A DNA stretch of 64,000 nucleotides from Pedobacter sp. ASV17 (GCF_016429065.1 NZ_JAELTX010000003.1:35840-99839); one strand, 5' to 3'; shown: positions 52,702 through 61,256, numbered from the stretch's first letter. Translations and numbers: made by a program. Notes: a model not told the origin generated them from the letters alone.

Positions 52702-52832
52702 TTAGGAACTAGGAACTAGTGGCTAGGGATTAGTCTCTACCCTTTGGGATATTTGCTAGAGGTTTACCCATTCTCAACATCATCCTATGATCAAATTAGC
52801 TGATTATCGCATCATCAAATCATCTCATTAAC
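52702..52832. repeat. Low-complexity array plus AATTAGCTGATT-type repeat
   Basis: TTAGGAACTAGGAACTAGTG-type words (52702-52740) are followed by AATTAGCTGATTATCGCATC and TCAAATCATCTCATTAA (52795-52832). The second part recurs, slightly changed, at 58810-58851 and 59304-59347. The rest of 52574-52976 shows no gene. Confidence 0.6.
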
Positions 52833-52976
52833 CTTTAACATTCGCTTTTTTACCTCGTCTAATGAACAGCTAGATATTTAATATTTGAGACTAATTAATT
52901 ATCTTGCCACAAATCAAAAAAGGGAAGAATTAGACCATTCTAACCACGCAATCAATTCACCATTAACTAACTTAGT

Positions 52977-55619
52977 ATGAAGAAACATTTATGGTTGATT
53001 CCTGCAGCGGCACTATTTACGCTCACCGCTAATGCTCAGGAAACAAAAAAGGCTGACAAGCCAGCTGACACCACAAAGAAAGTAACGGCACCCGTAACTC
53101 CTCCAAAACCAACAGTTGCAGACAAAACCAAATCAAGCAAAAAAATTGACGGCCTATTCACCCTCTACAGAGATACCGTTACAGGCAGCTTACAATTGTA
53201 CGTAAAGAAAGATCAACTGAACAAAGATTATATCTATCAGAGTTTTTCGATGGGAGGCCCAACCAGATTGTTCTTAAACCAAAACATGATCAGACAAACC
53301 AAATTGTTTAATATTAAACAGGTTGATGACAAGATTGAGTTTTTAGAAAAAAATACGGCATTTTATTACGATCCTTCAAATCCAGTAAGTAAAGCGGCTA
53401 ATGTCGACGTATCTGATGCGGTATTTTTTGTCGACAAATTTAGTGCAAAGGATGATGGTGGTTACCTCATTGCTGTAGATGGTTTGTTTTTAGGCGATAA
53501 ACTTGACCCAGTTAAACCAACAACGCCTCCTGGAGTGCCTCCTGGTGCAATGTTTGTATTGGGTAGTTTAAATGCTGCTAAATCAAAATACCAAACCGTA
53601 AAATCTTTTAATGGCAATACCGATGTGGTAGTAGACCTTGCCTATGATAATCCGATGCCATTTAATGGTGGTGGTAAAGACATTACCGACGCGAGATATG
53701 TTCGTATTAAAATGCAACACTCTTTCCTAGAAGTTCCGCAAAATGATTTTAGACCTCGTAAAGATGATCCTAGAGTGGGTTATTTTGGCGCAGAGGTAGA
53801 TAATCTAACTTCTGTAGCTGCTACTCCATATAAGGATTTCATTAGTCGTTGGTATTTGAAAAAGAAAAATCCTAATGCAAAATTAAGTGAGCCGGTAGAA
53901 CCAATTGTTTTTTGGATTGAGAATACCACTCCTGTTGAATACCGTTCAATCATTAAAGAAGCTGGCGAGAAATGGAATGAAGCTTTTGAAAAAGCGGGTT
54001 TCAAAAATGCGGTAGTCATGAAACAAATGCCAGATGACGCAACTTGGGATCCTTCTGATATTTCATACAACGTTATTCGTTGGGTATCTTCTGCTTATCC
54101 ATCTTATGGTGCTATTGGTCCAAGTTTTTTTAACCCTCTAACGGGACAGATTTTAGGTGCTGATATTACGGTTGAATGGAAATCGGGTGCAGGTACTGCT
54201 GTACAAGATGAATTGTACAACGGTGGACCATCTATGGCCATGAACTTGCCTTGGGAAAATCCAGTACAAGCGTTGACCGAAACGCAGCAAGGAGCACATA
54301 ACCATAACGGTAAAAACCACATGGCTTTCTGTTCATTGGCGCAGGAATTAAGCATGCAATATCAAACTGGTTTAGCAGCAATTGAAGTGTTAGATGCAAA
54401 TGTATCTGAAGCTGCTAGGGCAGCAACTGTTAAAGAAATGCACAAGCAATTCTTGTACTATTTGATCATGCATGAAATGGGCCACACTTTGGGCCTAAAC
54501 CACAACATGAAAGCTAGTCAAATGCTGAGCCCAGCTCAAATGAACGATAAGGCCTTAACCCGTAAAATTGGTTTACAAGGTTCTGTAATGGATTATCCAG
54601 CCATTAACGTAAGCAGCGATCGTAGCAAGCAAGGTGATTATTATACCACCAAAGCAGGTCCTTACGATTTATGGGCGATAGAATATGGTTATACACCATT
54701 TGACGAGAAAGACGAAGCTGCTGGTTTAAATAAAATCTTGAGCAGAAGCACAGATCCTCAATTGGCTTTTGGTAACGATGCAGATGATATGCGTAGTCCA
54801 GGTGGTGGTATTGATCCAAGGGTAAACGTAAACGACCAAACCAATGACATGGTAACCTATGGCGAAGATCGTTTCAAATTGATCAATAGCATGATCCCAA
54901 AATTGAAAGAAAGATTTGCAAAACCTGGTGAAAGTTACCAAAACCTACGTAGCAAATATCAACAATTGAATGGCCAGCGTGCAAGTATGGCTGCCGCTTT
55001 GAGCCGTTACATTGGTGGGGTATATGTAGATCGTAGCTTTGTGGGACAAGAAACCACTACGGCGCCTTTTACACCAGTACCAGAGGCATACCAAAAGAAA
55101 GCACTGGCATTATTAAGTACTTATGTATTTGCACCTAATGCTTTTGATGCTGATAAGGCTTTATTCCCTTATTTACAAATCCAACGTAGAGGATTTGGTT
55201 TCTTTGGTAATAATGAGGACATCAAACCGCAAAGCACTTTCTTAGGATTGCAATTAAGCACTTTGGCACAGTTGTTACACCCTAGCACATTAAGCAGAAT
55301 TAACAACAGTGGTTTGTATGGCAATACTTACTCAGTGGCAAGCGTATTGAACGACTTGACTGATGATATCTTCGCTGCTGATTTGAAAGGCAACGTAAAC
55401 TTGTATCGTCAGAACTTACAAACAGAATATGTTAAAGCTGCTGCTGCGATTGTTGCTGCTCCAGCTGGTTATGATAATTCAAGTAAAGCTGCTGCACTAT
55501 CTACCTTGCAAAAAATCAAAGGTCAGTTGGCAACCGCTACGAGCACTGATGAGCAAACTAAAGCACACAGAGCTTCATTGGCATTCTTAATTGATAAAGC
55601 AACTGCTGTAAGTAAATAA
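52977..55619 (+). CDS. Exported zinc-dependent metalloprotease (DUF5117/DUF4953-like)
   Basis: An 880-residue protein with signal peptide (1-20, ending ANAQ) and a Lys/Pro/Thr-rich linker (22-57). The catalytic site is HEMGHTLGLNHN with zinc ligands His499, His503 and His509 and base Glu500, i.e. the metzincin HExxHxxGxxH motif; a VMDYPA Met-turn follows (about 538). The N-terminal domain (about 60-330) and large C-terminal part match a Bacteroidota family of outer-envelope proteases that I know only by DUF5117/DUF5118/DUF4953 names. No T9SS sorting domain is seen, so a periplasmic location is likely. Substrate unknown. Confidence 0.92.
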   Translation: MKKHLWLIPAAALFTLTANAQETKKADKPADTTKKVTAPVTPPKPTVADKTKSSKKIDGLFTLYRDTVTGSLQLYVKKDQLNKDYIYQSFSMGGPTRLFLNQNMIRQTKLFNIKQVDDKIEFLEKNTAFYYDPSNPVSKAANVDVSDAVFFVDKFSAKDDGGYLIAVDGLFLGDKLDPVKPTTPPGVPPGAMFVLGSLNAAKSKYQTVKSFNGNTDVVVDLAYDNPMPFNGGGKDITDARYVRIKMQHSFLEVPQNDFRPRKDDPRVGYFGAEVDNLTSVAATPYKDFISRWYLKKKNPNAKLSEPVEPIVFWIENTTPVEYRSIIKEAGEKWNEAFEKAGFKNAVVMKQMPDDATWDPSDISYNVIRWVSSAYPSYGAIGPSFFNPLTGQILGADITVEWKSGAGTAVQDELYNGGPSMAMNLPWENPVQALTETQQGAHNHNGKNHMAFCSLAQELSMQYQTGLAAIEVLDANVSEAARAATVKEMHKQFLYYLIMHEMGHTLGLNHNMKASQMLSPAQMNDKALTRKIGLQGSVMDYPAINVSSDRSKQGDYYTTKAGPYDLWAIEYGYTPFDEKDEAAGLNKILSRSTDPQLAFGNDADDMRSPGGGIDPRVNVNDQTNDMVTYGEDRFKLINSMIPKLKERFAKPGESYQNLRSKYQQLNGQRASMAAALSRYIGGVYVDRSFVGQETTTAPFTPVPEAYQKKALALLSTYVFAPNAFDADKALFPYLQIQRRGFGFFGNNEDIKPQSTFLGLQLSTLAQLLHPSTLSRINNSGLYGNTYSVASVLNDLTDDIFAADLKGNVNLYRQNLQTEYVKAAAAIVAAPAGYDNSSKAAALSTLQKIKGQLATATSTDEQTKAHRASLAFLIDKATAVSK

Positions 55620-55637
55620 TAGGCATTCGCTTAAAAT

Positions 55638-55674
55638 AAAAACTCCTCGTAGGTAAACCTGCGGGGAGTTTTTA
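55638..55674 (+). terminator. Terminator after the metalloprotease gene
   Basis: AAAAACTCCTCGTAGG pairs with CCTGCGGGGAGTTTTT over a TAAA loop (with G-U pairs), 18 bp after the stop. Confidence 0.8.
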
Positions 55675-55886
55675 TTTAGGAGCTGGTTTATTCTTCCATT
55701 CATAGATCTTCATCTCGATCCAGAAATTTCGGGAGCACCCGTTCCGATTGTTTGGGAGAGAACTTTAGTTTATTATATGTTCCTTTTTGCTACCATTTCT
55801 CCGCCTATTGTTTCACTAATTCCTAGCCAATAGTTTCCAAAAACAAAAAATAAAAAAAGACTACTAATTTAGTCGTATTTATTTTT

Positions 55887-55894
55887 TATCTTTG
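55887..55894 (+). promoter_or_regulatory. -7 box of tRNA-Cys
   Basis: TATCTTTG, an exact TAnnTTTG match, 22 nt upstream of the tRNA. Confidence 0.6.
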
Positions 55895-55916
55895 TACCAA
55901 CACTCCGTTTAACTAT

Positions 55917-55987
55917 AGCCATGTGGCCGAGTGGAGAGGTACAGGTCTGCAAAACCTTTTACGGCGGTTCGAATCCGCCCGTGGCGT
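55917..55987 (+). tRNA. tRNA-Cys (anticodon GCA)
   Basis: A 71-nt cloverleaf with D-arm GCCGAGTGGAGAGGT, anticodon loop CTGCAAA (GCA), T-arm GGCGG-TTCGAAT-CCGCC and discriminator T, which is the cysteine identity base. Acceptor arms AGCCATG and CGTGGCG pair at six of seven positions; the terminal pair is A-G. The first anticodon-stem pair is C-T. CCA is not encoded. The close promoter and terminator suggest that it is expressed in spite of these mismatches. Confidence 0.85.
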
Positions 55988-55991
55988 CAAA

Positions 55992-56030
55992 AAAAGAAAA
56001 GCCTTCGTGTATAGCGAAGGCTTTTCTTTT
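55992..56030 (+). terminator. Terminator of tRNA-Cys
   Basis: A perfect 16-bp stem (AAAAGAAAAGCCTTCG and its complement) with a 7-nt loop and T-rich end, five bases after the tRNA. Confidence 0.85.
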
Positions 56031-56450
56031 GAAAATGTCAGGTCCTGAAATAAGTTGATACCCAAATTCACTTCTTATGAAAAACGAGAAGTCTTCTTAG
56101 CGTTCACAATGCGAGCATCGTTTGTTGAGAGGTTTGATTTCTGTAGACAATAGCGAATGCTGAATAACAACTAGTTATCGTTCAAATAAAAACAGATAAA
56201 TTTTAATGTTGAAATATAAGAGGTGTTTCTTAAAATAAAACGCATACTTTTTACTATGTTAGTAAGTTCAGAATTACTACAAAATTGATACAGTAATTTG
56301 TTTCTTTTAATACAAAATATGGGATATCCCTTAAATGAACCTTCTTGTGTCCCTGTCACAATATTTTCTGCTTGATGGTGGAATAGCATTAGCCCTTCAA
56401 TCATCTGAGCCAACCAAATTAAAGCATAAACTTATCAGCACAAACAAATA
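56031..56450. other. Gene-free stretch before the PAP2 gene
   Basis: About 420 bp, AT-rich towards its right side. An 80-codon minus-strand frame (56171-56413) is the only sizeable ORF; it has no recognisable domain or ribosome site and I do not call it. No repeats of the dispersed families were seen here. Confidence 0.5.
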
Positions 56451-57290
56451 ATGGAGATAAATATTTTAAAAAACTATTCAAAGCTCAAGCCATCTTTATT
56501 TATTTTACCCATCATTTTGTTAGCTGTAATTGCCGTATTTCTTTATAGTAGGGGTGCTTTATGCATTAATCAATATATACAAATTCAAAAAAACAGCTTC
56601 TTTTTCATTAACCATCATCTGGGCCAATATCCCCAACTGCAATATAACCTTACTCAATTAGGAGATGCATCAATTTTTTTATCGTTTTTGGGCATTTTTA
56701 TTCTGTTTGCCCCTAAAATATGGGAGTCTTTAATATCGGCCTTGCTGGTTTCTTGTGCATTTTCACAGTTTTTAAAGTATATATTTGCAGTGCCGAGGCC
56801 TGCTGTAGTTTTAGATCATCATGATTTTGTGATCGTCGGAAAAATATTGACTGGGCGTAACAGTTTGCCTTCGGGACATTCGATTACAATTTTTACGATA
56901 CTTGCAGTGTTACTTTTCTCATTGATGCCACAAAAGCCGAGGCATAAGGTTTTATGGTCCTTTTTTATAATTGCTGTAGGCCTGATCCTTGCGTTTACTA
57001 GGGTAGGTATCGGGGCGCATTATCCGCTCGATGTTACAGTAGGCTGTATTATAGGCTATATTTCGGGGCTTATGGGTATTTTTATCAGCCGAAAATATCC
57101 AATTTGGGCTTGGATCGGTGATAAAAAGTACTATCCAATTATTATTTTGTTTTTTCTGGTTTGTTCTATTTGCGTAATCAACAAAATCATTAATGAAAAT
57201 TTGATCATATTTTATCTTTCATTGGCAAGTTTGATGGTTACACTATTTAAAGTTATTAATGTCTATGCTAAAGGCTATACTAAAAACTGA
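56451..57290 (+). CDS. PAP2-family membrane phosphatase, possible lipid A phosphatase
   Basis: A 279-residue integral membrane enzyme with about six helices. The three acid-phosphatase motifs are complete: KYIFAVPRP (Lys109-Arg116-Pro), PSGH (140-143) and RVGIGAHYPLD (Arg184, His190, Asp194). The family removes phosphate from undecaprenyl-PP, phosphatidylglycerol phosphate or lipid A. Its 3' end overlaps the start of an EptA-like phosphoethanolamine transferase gene by 32 bp, and LpxE/LpxF-type lipid A phosphatases are known to pair with EptA. Hence lipid A dephosphorylation at the periplasmic face is the best guess; undecaprenyl-PP phosphatase is the alternative. Confidence 0.9.
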   Translation: MEINILKNYSKLKPSLFILPIILLAVIAVFLYSRGALCINQYIQIQKNSFFFINHHLGQYPQLQYNLTQLGDASIFLSFLGIFILFAPKIWESLISALLVSCAFSQFLKYIFAVPRPAVVLDHHDFVIVGKILTGRNSLPSGHSITIFTILAVLLFSLMPQKPRHKVLWSFFIIAVGLILAFTRVGIGAHYPLDVTVGCIIGYISGLMGIFISRKYPIWAWIGDKKYYPIIILFFLVCSICVINKIINENLIIFYLSLASLMVTLFKVINVYAKGYTKN

Positions 57291-58800
57291 ATTAAGGATA
57301 ACTCATTTTGTTTTATTGATGAGTTTTCTGAATTTTTTATTTTTTCATTTTCCGTTTTATGCCTATGTCTTTAATCATATTGATTATAAAAGTTTGAGCG
57401 GTATTGTGCTGATCATTAGCCTGATCATCCTCATGTTGGTTGTAAACGCTTTTGTTTTTTACCTGATATTTTCTTTGTCTCGGATTGGTGGAAAATCTTT
57501 ATTGGTCTTGTTTTTTATCCTGAGCGCAGTTGCAGTTTATTTTGTAAATACTTATGGTGTTATCGTAGATGAAACTATGATTGGCAATGTGCTCAACACC
57601 AATTACCAGGAATCTAGCAGCTTTTTTTCTATAAAGTTAGTTCTGTATATAGTGGTGCTCGGTATCATTCCCAGTATCTACATTGCTAAAGCCAAAATCA
57701 TAAATGTAACGTTAAAGCAGTTTTTTTTAACTTCTTCATTGACGCTGTTGTTTGTAGCTGTTTTGGTATTTGCCAACGCCAGCAACTGGCTGTGGATTGA
57801 TAAAAATTCAAAACAATTAGGGGGATTGGCAATGCCATGGTCTTATGTTGTTAATACGTCACGTTTTTATATCCACAAAAGTCAAAAAAATGAAAAAGAG
57901 ATTTTGTTGCCAAACGCCACTATTAAAGATAATGAAAAGTCTGTTGTAGTCTTGGTTATAGGAGAGTCGGCTAGGAGCGAGAACTTTTCTTTGTATGGCT
58001 ACCAGAAAAATACGAATCCGTTGCTTTCACAAACACCTAATTTATTTCATTTTAATGCGACATCTTGTGCCACATATACCACCGCAGGTGTAAAATGTAT
58101 TTTAGAGCATACGAATACCGATGACTTATATGAAATTTTGCCTAATTATTTATACAGAAACAATGTAGAAGTGATTTGGAGAACCACAAACTGGGGAGAA
58201 CCTCCCGTTCATATCAAAGAATATCAAACCCAAGAAGCTTTAAGTAAGAATTGCAAAGGCGAGGGCTGTAATTATGATGAAGTGCTTTTAACTGGATTAA
58301 AAGAGCAGATACTGGCCAGTAAAAAGAATAAAGTATTGATTGTGCTGCATACAAGCACAAGCCATGGTCCAACATATAGCAAAAAGTATCCATCACAATT
58401 TGAAACCTTTAAACCTGTATGCAACAGTGTTGAATTGTCTAACTGCTCCAAAGAAGAATTGATTAATGCTTATGACAATACCATTGTTTACACCGATTAT
58501 ATTCTTCATCAACTGATTGAAGATCTGAAACAATTAAAAGAATACAAAAGCGCCATGCTTTTTGTGTCAGACCACGGTGAATCTTTGGGAGAAAAAAATC
58601 TGTACATGCATGGAGTACCTATCAGTTTTGCTCCTAAGGAACAATATGAGATTCCTTTTATAGTTTGGTTTTCAGATAATAGTTCAAAACAGCTCAAGTC
58701 TAATAAAGCATTGACTCAGAACTATGTATTTCATAGTGTCTTGAATTTTTTAAACATTCAGAGCCCTATTTACGATGACAAAATGAGTATTTTTAAATGA
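57259..58800 (+). CDS. eptA: EptA-family phosphoethanolamine transferase
   Basis: A 513-residue inner-membrane enzyme that adds phosphoethanolamine to lipid A. Five hydrophobic helices occupy residues 15-170; the periplasmic sulfatase-like catalytic domain follows. Motifs: VIGESARSENFSLYGY (metal Glu236), NATSCATYTTAGVKCIL with the acceptor Thr (Thr272 or Thr274), LHTSTSHGPTYSKKYP and FVSDHGESLGEKNLYMHG. The start at 57259 lies inside the PAP2 gene (32-bp overlap); an ATG two codons later is possible. Known relatives lower surface charge and give polymyxin resistance; that outcome here is inference. Confidence 0.93.
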   Translation: MSMLKAILKTELRITHFVLLMSFLNFLFFHFPFYAYVFNHIDYKSLSGIVLIISLIILMLVVNAFVFYLIFSLSRIGGKSLLVLFFILSAVAVYFVNTYGVIVDETMIGNVLNTNYQESSSFFSIKLVLYIVVLGIIPSIYIAKAKIINVTLKQFFLTSSLTLLFVAVLVFANASNWLWIDKNSKQLGGLAMPWSYVVNTSRFYIHKSQKNEKEILLPNATIKDNEKSVVVLVIGESARSENFSLYGYQKNTNPLLSQTPNLFHFNATSCATYTTAGVKCILEHTNTDDLYEILPNYLYRNNVEVIWRTTNWGEPPVHIKEYQTQEALSKNCKGEGCNYDEVLLTGLKEQILASKKNKVLIVLHTSTSHGPTYSKKYPSQFETFKPVCNSVELSNCSKEELINAYDNTIVYTDYILHQLIEDLKQLKEYKSAMLFVSDHGESLGEKNLYMHGVPISFAPKEQYEIPFIVWFSDNSSKQLKSNKALTQNYVFHSVLNFLNIQSPIYDDKMSIFK

Positions 58801-58809
58801 TAAACCTGC

Positions 58810-58920
58810 TAATTAGCTCATTGTCGCATTCTCAAATGATCTCATTAATTGGTTTCTCTATGCCGAAGGGCATCTTCATTTTGTCTTGATACAAAACGAA
58901 GCAAAAGATCAAGGCTGTAT
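58810..58920. repeat. AATTAGCTCATT-type repeat and TTTTGTCTTGATACAAAA palindrome
   Basis: 58810-58851 matches the repeats at 52795 and 59304 (TCAAATGATCTCATTAA core). It is followed by the palindrome TTTTGTCTTGATACAAAA (about 58877-58894) and AAAAGATCAAGGCTG. Elements with this second sequence are widespread between Bacteroidota genes as far as I recall. Confidence 0.55.
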
Positions 58921-59107
58921 TGCCTTCCTTGCACTGGTCTGGCGAAATTGTGATTGCGAAATCAGAAGGTCTTTCCTTTCGCTGTAGCCCCTGCACAGAC
59001 TGCCTAATTTCTTGCTGTTTGCTATCCGTTCCTTCTTGCAACAATTTCACTGCCCATTGCCTCGGAATCCAATAAGGCCAATCCTGCATTTGGTAATGGT
59101 AGTGCAT
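58832..59107 (-). CDS. Possible small hypothetical protein
   Basis: A 91-codon frame starting MHYHYQMQDWPYWIPRQWAV, with tryptophan-rich N-terminus and a middle part (SDFAITISPDQCKEG) that look protein-like. Its C-terminal third, ALIFCFVLYQDKMKMPF, is encoded by the dispersed palindrome at about 58872-58920, so either the gene was truncated by repeat insertion or the whole ORF is fortuitous. No family recognised; no operon partner. Confidence 0.35.
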   Translation of the reverse strand: MHYHYQMQDWPYWIPRQWAVKLLQEGTDSKQQEIRQSVQGLQRKERPSDFAITISPDQCKEGNTALIFCFVLYQDKMKMPFGIEKPINEII

Positions 59108-59120
59108 TGGGTTGACTTTA

Positions 59121-59347
59121 TAGTGGTTAGGAACTAGTGGTTAGGGATTAGGAATTAGTGGTTAGGGATTAGTCCTGACCCTTCGGGAACTTGTCCCGAT
59201 ACTTCGGGATTGGTTCATTCTTCCGTTCCTATTCCGTCATACAGAGTGAAGCTGACGTTCTTCGAGTATCGGATCATTTGACTACTGAAAATTGCCCATT
59301 AGTTATTCGCTAATTGACTTATCTAATTCTCAAATGATCTCATTGAT
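59121..59347. repeat. Low-complexity GGTTAGGGATTAG array and AATTAGCTGATT-type repeat
   Basis: GAACTAGTGGTTAGGGATTA words recur at 59121-59175, followed by CCCTTCGGGAACTTGTCCCG and CTTCGGGA palindromic bits (to about 59203) and a third copy of the TCTCAAATGATCTCATT repeat at 59304-59347. No gene is seen from 59108 to 59418. Confidence 0.6.
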
Positions 59348-59388
59348 TAGAATATGCCCATCATCACATTTTAATCCTGCAATAAACC

Positions 59389-59396
59389 TTAGCTTT
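59389..59396 (+). promoter_or_regulatory. -7 box of the ClbS/DfsB-like gene
   Basis: TAGCTTTG matches TAnnTTTG, 22 nt upstream of the chosen ATG. Confidence 0.5.
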
Positions 59397-59418
59397 GCAG
59401 CACCTTAAAAGAAAAACC

Positions 59419-59949
59419 ATGGCTGTACCTCAAGATAAAGCCGAATTGCAAGCTGCCATTCAAACCAATTATGATAAACTTCGAAGCGAACTGCTTTCCA
59501 TTACATCTGAAAGCGCGAGACGCAAAGAACTGCAAGGACATGCCAAAGATGCCCTCATGAGTGTAAACAACCTACTGTCTTACCTGATTGGTTGGGGACA
59601 ACTTGTATTAAAATGGGTGGATAAAACGGCACAAGGATTGCCAGTGGATTTCCCCGAAACAGATTACCAATGGAACCAGCTAGGCAAATTGGCTAAAAAG
59701 TTTTATGCTGACTACGAGCACGAAGATTTCGATACCCTACAGCAATTACTGGATCAAACGGTAGCTGACTTGCGAGCCATGATTGCAAAAAAATCTAATG
59801 AAGAACTTTACAATATAGCATGGTATGGTAAATGGACTTTAGGTAGAATGATCCAATTCAATACCTCTTCGCCTTACGCGAATGCTAGAGGAAGGATTAG
59901 GAAGTGGAAGAAAATGACAAACAATTCAAATGAAAATCATATCAATTAG
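59419..59949 (+). CDS. ClbS/DfsB-family four-helix protein
   Basis: About 176 residues from the ATG at 59419 (MAVPQDKAELQAAIQTNYDKL); the frame begins at 59395 but that ATG-less extension overlaps the promoter. It is an all-helical DinB-like bundle with the family landmarks VNNLLSYLIGWGQLVLKW, FPETDYQWNQLGKLAKKFY and WTLGRMIQFNTSSPYANARGRIRKW. Named relatives include ClbS, the colibactin self-protection hydrolase, and DfsB; most family members are uncharacterised, so that function is not implied. The stop overlaps the following acetyltransferase gene by 20 bp, showing tight coupling. Confidence 0.9.
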   Translation: MAVPQDKAELQAAIQTNYDKLRSELLSITSESARRKELQGHAKDALMSVNNLLSYLIGWGQLVLKWVDKTAQGLPVDFPETDYQWNQLGKLAKKFYADYEHEDFDTLQQLLDQTVADLRAMIAKKSNEELYNIAWYGKWTLGRMIQFNTSSPYANARGRIRKWKKMTNNSNENHIN

Positions 59950-60379
59950 AAAAGATAAAGACTATCGAGACAAAGCCATCAGTTATTTACAACAAGCTTG
60001 GCCAGAAGTATCGCCTATTATTTATGAAAACTGTATTGCCAACTGTTTGGAAGCGGAACAAGCTTTGCCACAGTGGTATCTGTTACAAAAAGGCGACGAT
60101 GTTATTGGTTGTGCAGGGTTAGTCACTAATGATTTTATCAGTAGAATGGACCTTTACCCTTGGCTTTGTGCGGTATTTATTGATGAAAAGCATAGAGGTA
60201 ATGCTTATGGTAAACTTTTAATAGCGCAAGCTAAAGCAGATGCCAAAGCTTTTGGTTTTAAGTATCTTAACCTTTGTACTGATCATGTTGGGTATTATGA
60301 AAAATATGGTTTTCGTTATGTAGGACAGGGGTATCATCCTTGGGAAGAGGAATCGAGGATTTATCAGATTACTTTGTAA
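59930..60379 (+). CDS. GNAT-family N-acetyltransferase
   Basis: A 149-residue single-domain acetyl-CoA transferase. The acetyl-CoA binding strand-loop is FIDEKHRGNAYGKLLIAQAKADAKAFGF (the R/Q-x-x-G-x-G/A pattern is RGNAYG), and the C-terminal YYEKYGFRYVGQGYHPW is typical. It overlaps the ClbS/DfsB-like gene by 20 bp, so the two are translated together and may both modify or neutralise small toxic molecules. Substrate unknown. Confidence 0.9.
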   Translation: MKIISIRKDKDYRDKAISYLQQAWPEVSPIIYENCIANCLEAEQALPQWYLLQKGDDVIGCAGLVTNDFISRMDLYPWLCAVFIDEKHRGNAYGKLLIAQAKADAKAFGFKYLNLCTDHVGYYEKYGFRYVGQGYHPWEEESRIYQITL

Positions 60380-60657
60380 TATTTTTTGATGGCTTAATTA
60401 AGTGCTTTAATGCTACGCTTTCGAGTATTTATTGGTTGAAGCTTCCTAGTACATCATCTCGACTACACCTGTGTCCACTTTTCTGGAGCGGAGAGGCCTT
60501 TGAATATCTCGTTAAAACAGTTCAGATTGGCCGCTTTGTCATTCAGCACTTAACCCTTACCAATACCTAGCAATTGTCAAAATTTGCTTGCTAAAGTTAA
60601 ATGCTCCCTATTTTTAACTAAAATTCACTACATTAACTTCTTTTAAGAATAATCTAC

Positions 60658-60665
60658 TAAATTTG
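60658..60665 (+). promoter_or_regulatory. -7 box of the ECF sigma gene
   Basis: TAAATTTG matches TAnnTTTG and ends six bases before the ATG, indicating a leaderless or near-leaderless transcript. Confidence 0.45.
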
Positions 60666-60671
60666 TAGAGT

Positions 60672-61256
60672 ATGCGATTCGTACACCAACAATTACCAGA
60701 GCTTATTGCCCGACTGAAAGCTAAAGACCAGTCGGCTTTTGCCGTATTGTACGAATCGCACGTCAATCAAGTTTATGCCTACGTCCTCAGTATCCTAAAA
60801 TCAACACCATTAACGGACGATGTGGTGCAAGAGGTGTTCATTAAACTATGGACTGCAGCAGATTTACTTGATCCCAACAAACCACTTAAGCCTTATTTGT
60901 TTGCCATTGCCCGCAACAAGTCTCTAAACGCGTTGAGAAGGGTGGCGAAGGAGCAGGGCCTGACTGAAGAAATTACCCAATCGGCCGTTGACCTTAGCCA
61001 AAATACCGAAGCATTAGTGGCAGAGAAACAAACCGCGGCCATTATACAACTTGCGGTATCGCAAATGCCCGAAAAACGACGCATTATTTACGACCTGTGC
61101 CATCAAGAAGGACACTCGTACCAACAAACCGCTAACAAACTGGGTATTAAGTACAGCACTGTAAACACGCAGATGGTGAGGGCTTTAAAGCATATTAAAG
61201 CATACTTAGCTAAAAGTGGTGCCCTGCTCTTTAGCTTTTTTTTATTTTTTTCTTAA
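60672..61256 (+). CDS. ECF RNA polymerase sigma factor (FecI-like)
   Basis: A 194-residue sigma-70 family factor of the extracytoplasmic group expanded in Bacteroidota. Region 2 is at about 20-90 (FAVLYESHVNQVYAYVLSIL, DDVVQEVFIKLW, PYLFAIARNKSLNALRR); region 4 at about 125-180 (AVSQMPEKRRIIYDLCHQEGHSYQQTANKLGIKYSTVNTQMVRALKHIK). A hydrophobic tail (LLFSFFLFFS) ends the protein. The FecR-like anti-sigma gene and a SusC-type receptor follow, making a complete trans-envelope signalling set that probably induces a nutrient-uptake locus. Confidence 0.96.
   Translation: MRFVHQQLPELIARLKAKDQSAFAVLYESHVNQVYAYVLSILKSTPLTDDVVQEVFIKLWTAADLLDPNKPLKPYLFAIARNKSLNALRRVAKEQGLTEEITQSAVDLSQNTEALVAEKQTAAIIQLAVSQMPEKRRIIYDLCHQEGHSYQQTANKLGIKYSTVNTQMVRALKHIKAYLAKSGALLFSFFLFFS

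Noticed and set aside
56171..56413. 80-codon minus-strand ORF before the PAP2 gene
   Set aside because: AT-rich, no ribosome site, no promoter box, no recognisable domain; treated as chance.
59419..60379. ClbS/DfsB-like gene considered as colibactin or antibiotic self-resistance
   Set aside because: No biosynthetic cluster is present and most family members are uncharacterised, so the specific function is not supported.
60340..60570. 76-codon frame after the acetyltransferase gene
   Set aside because: Overlaps the end of that gene in another frame and has no protein-like features.
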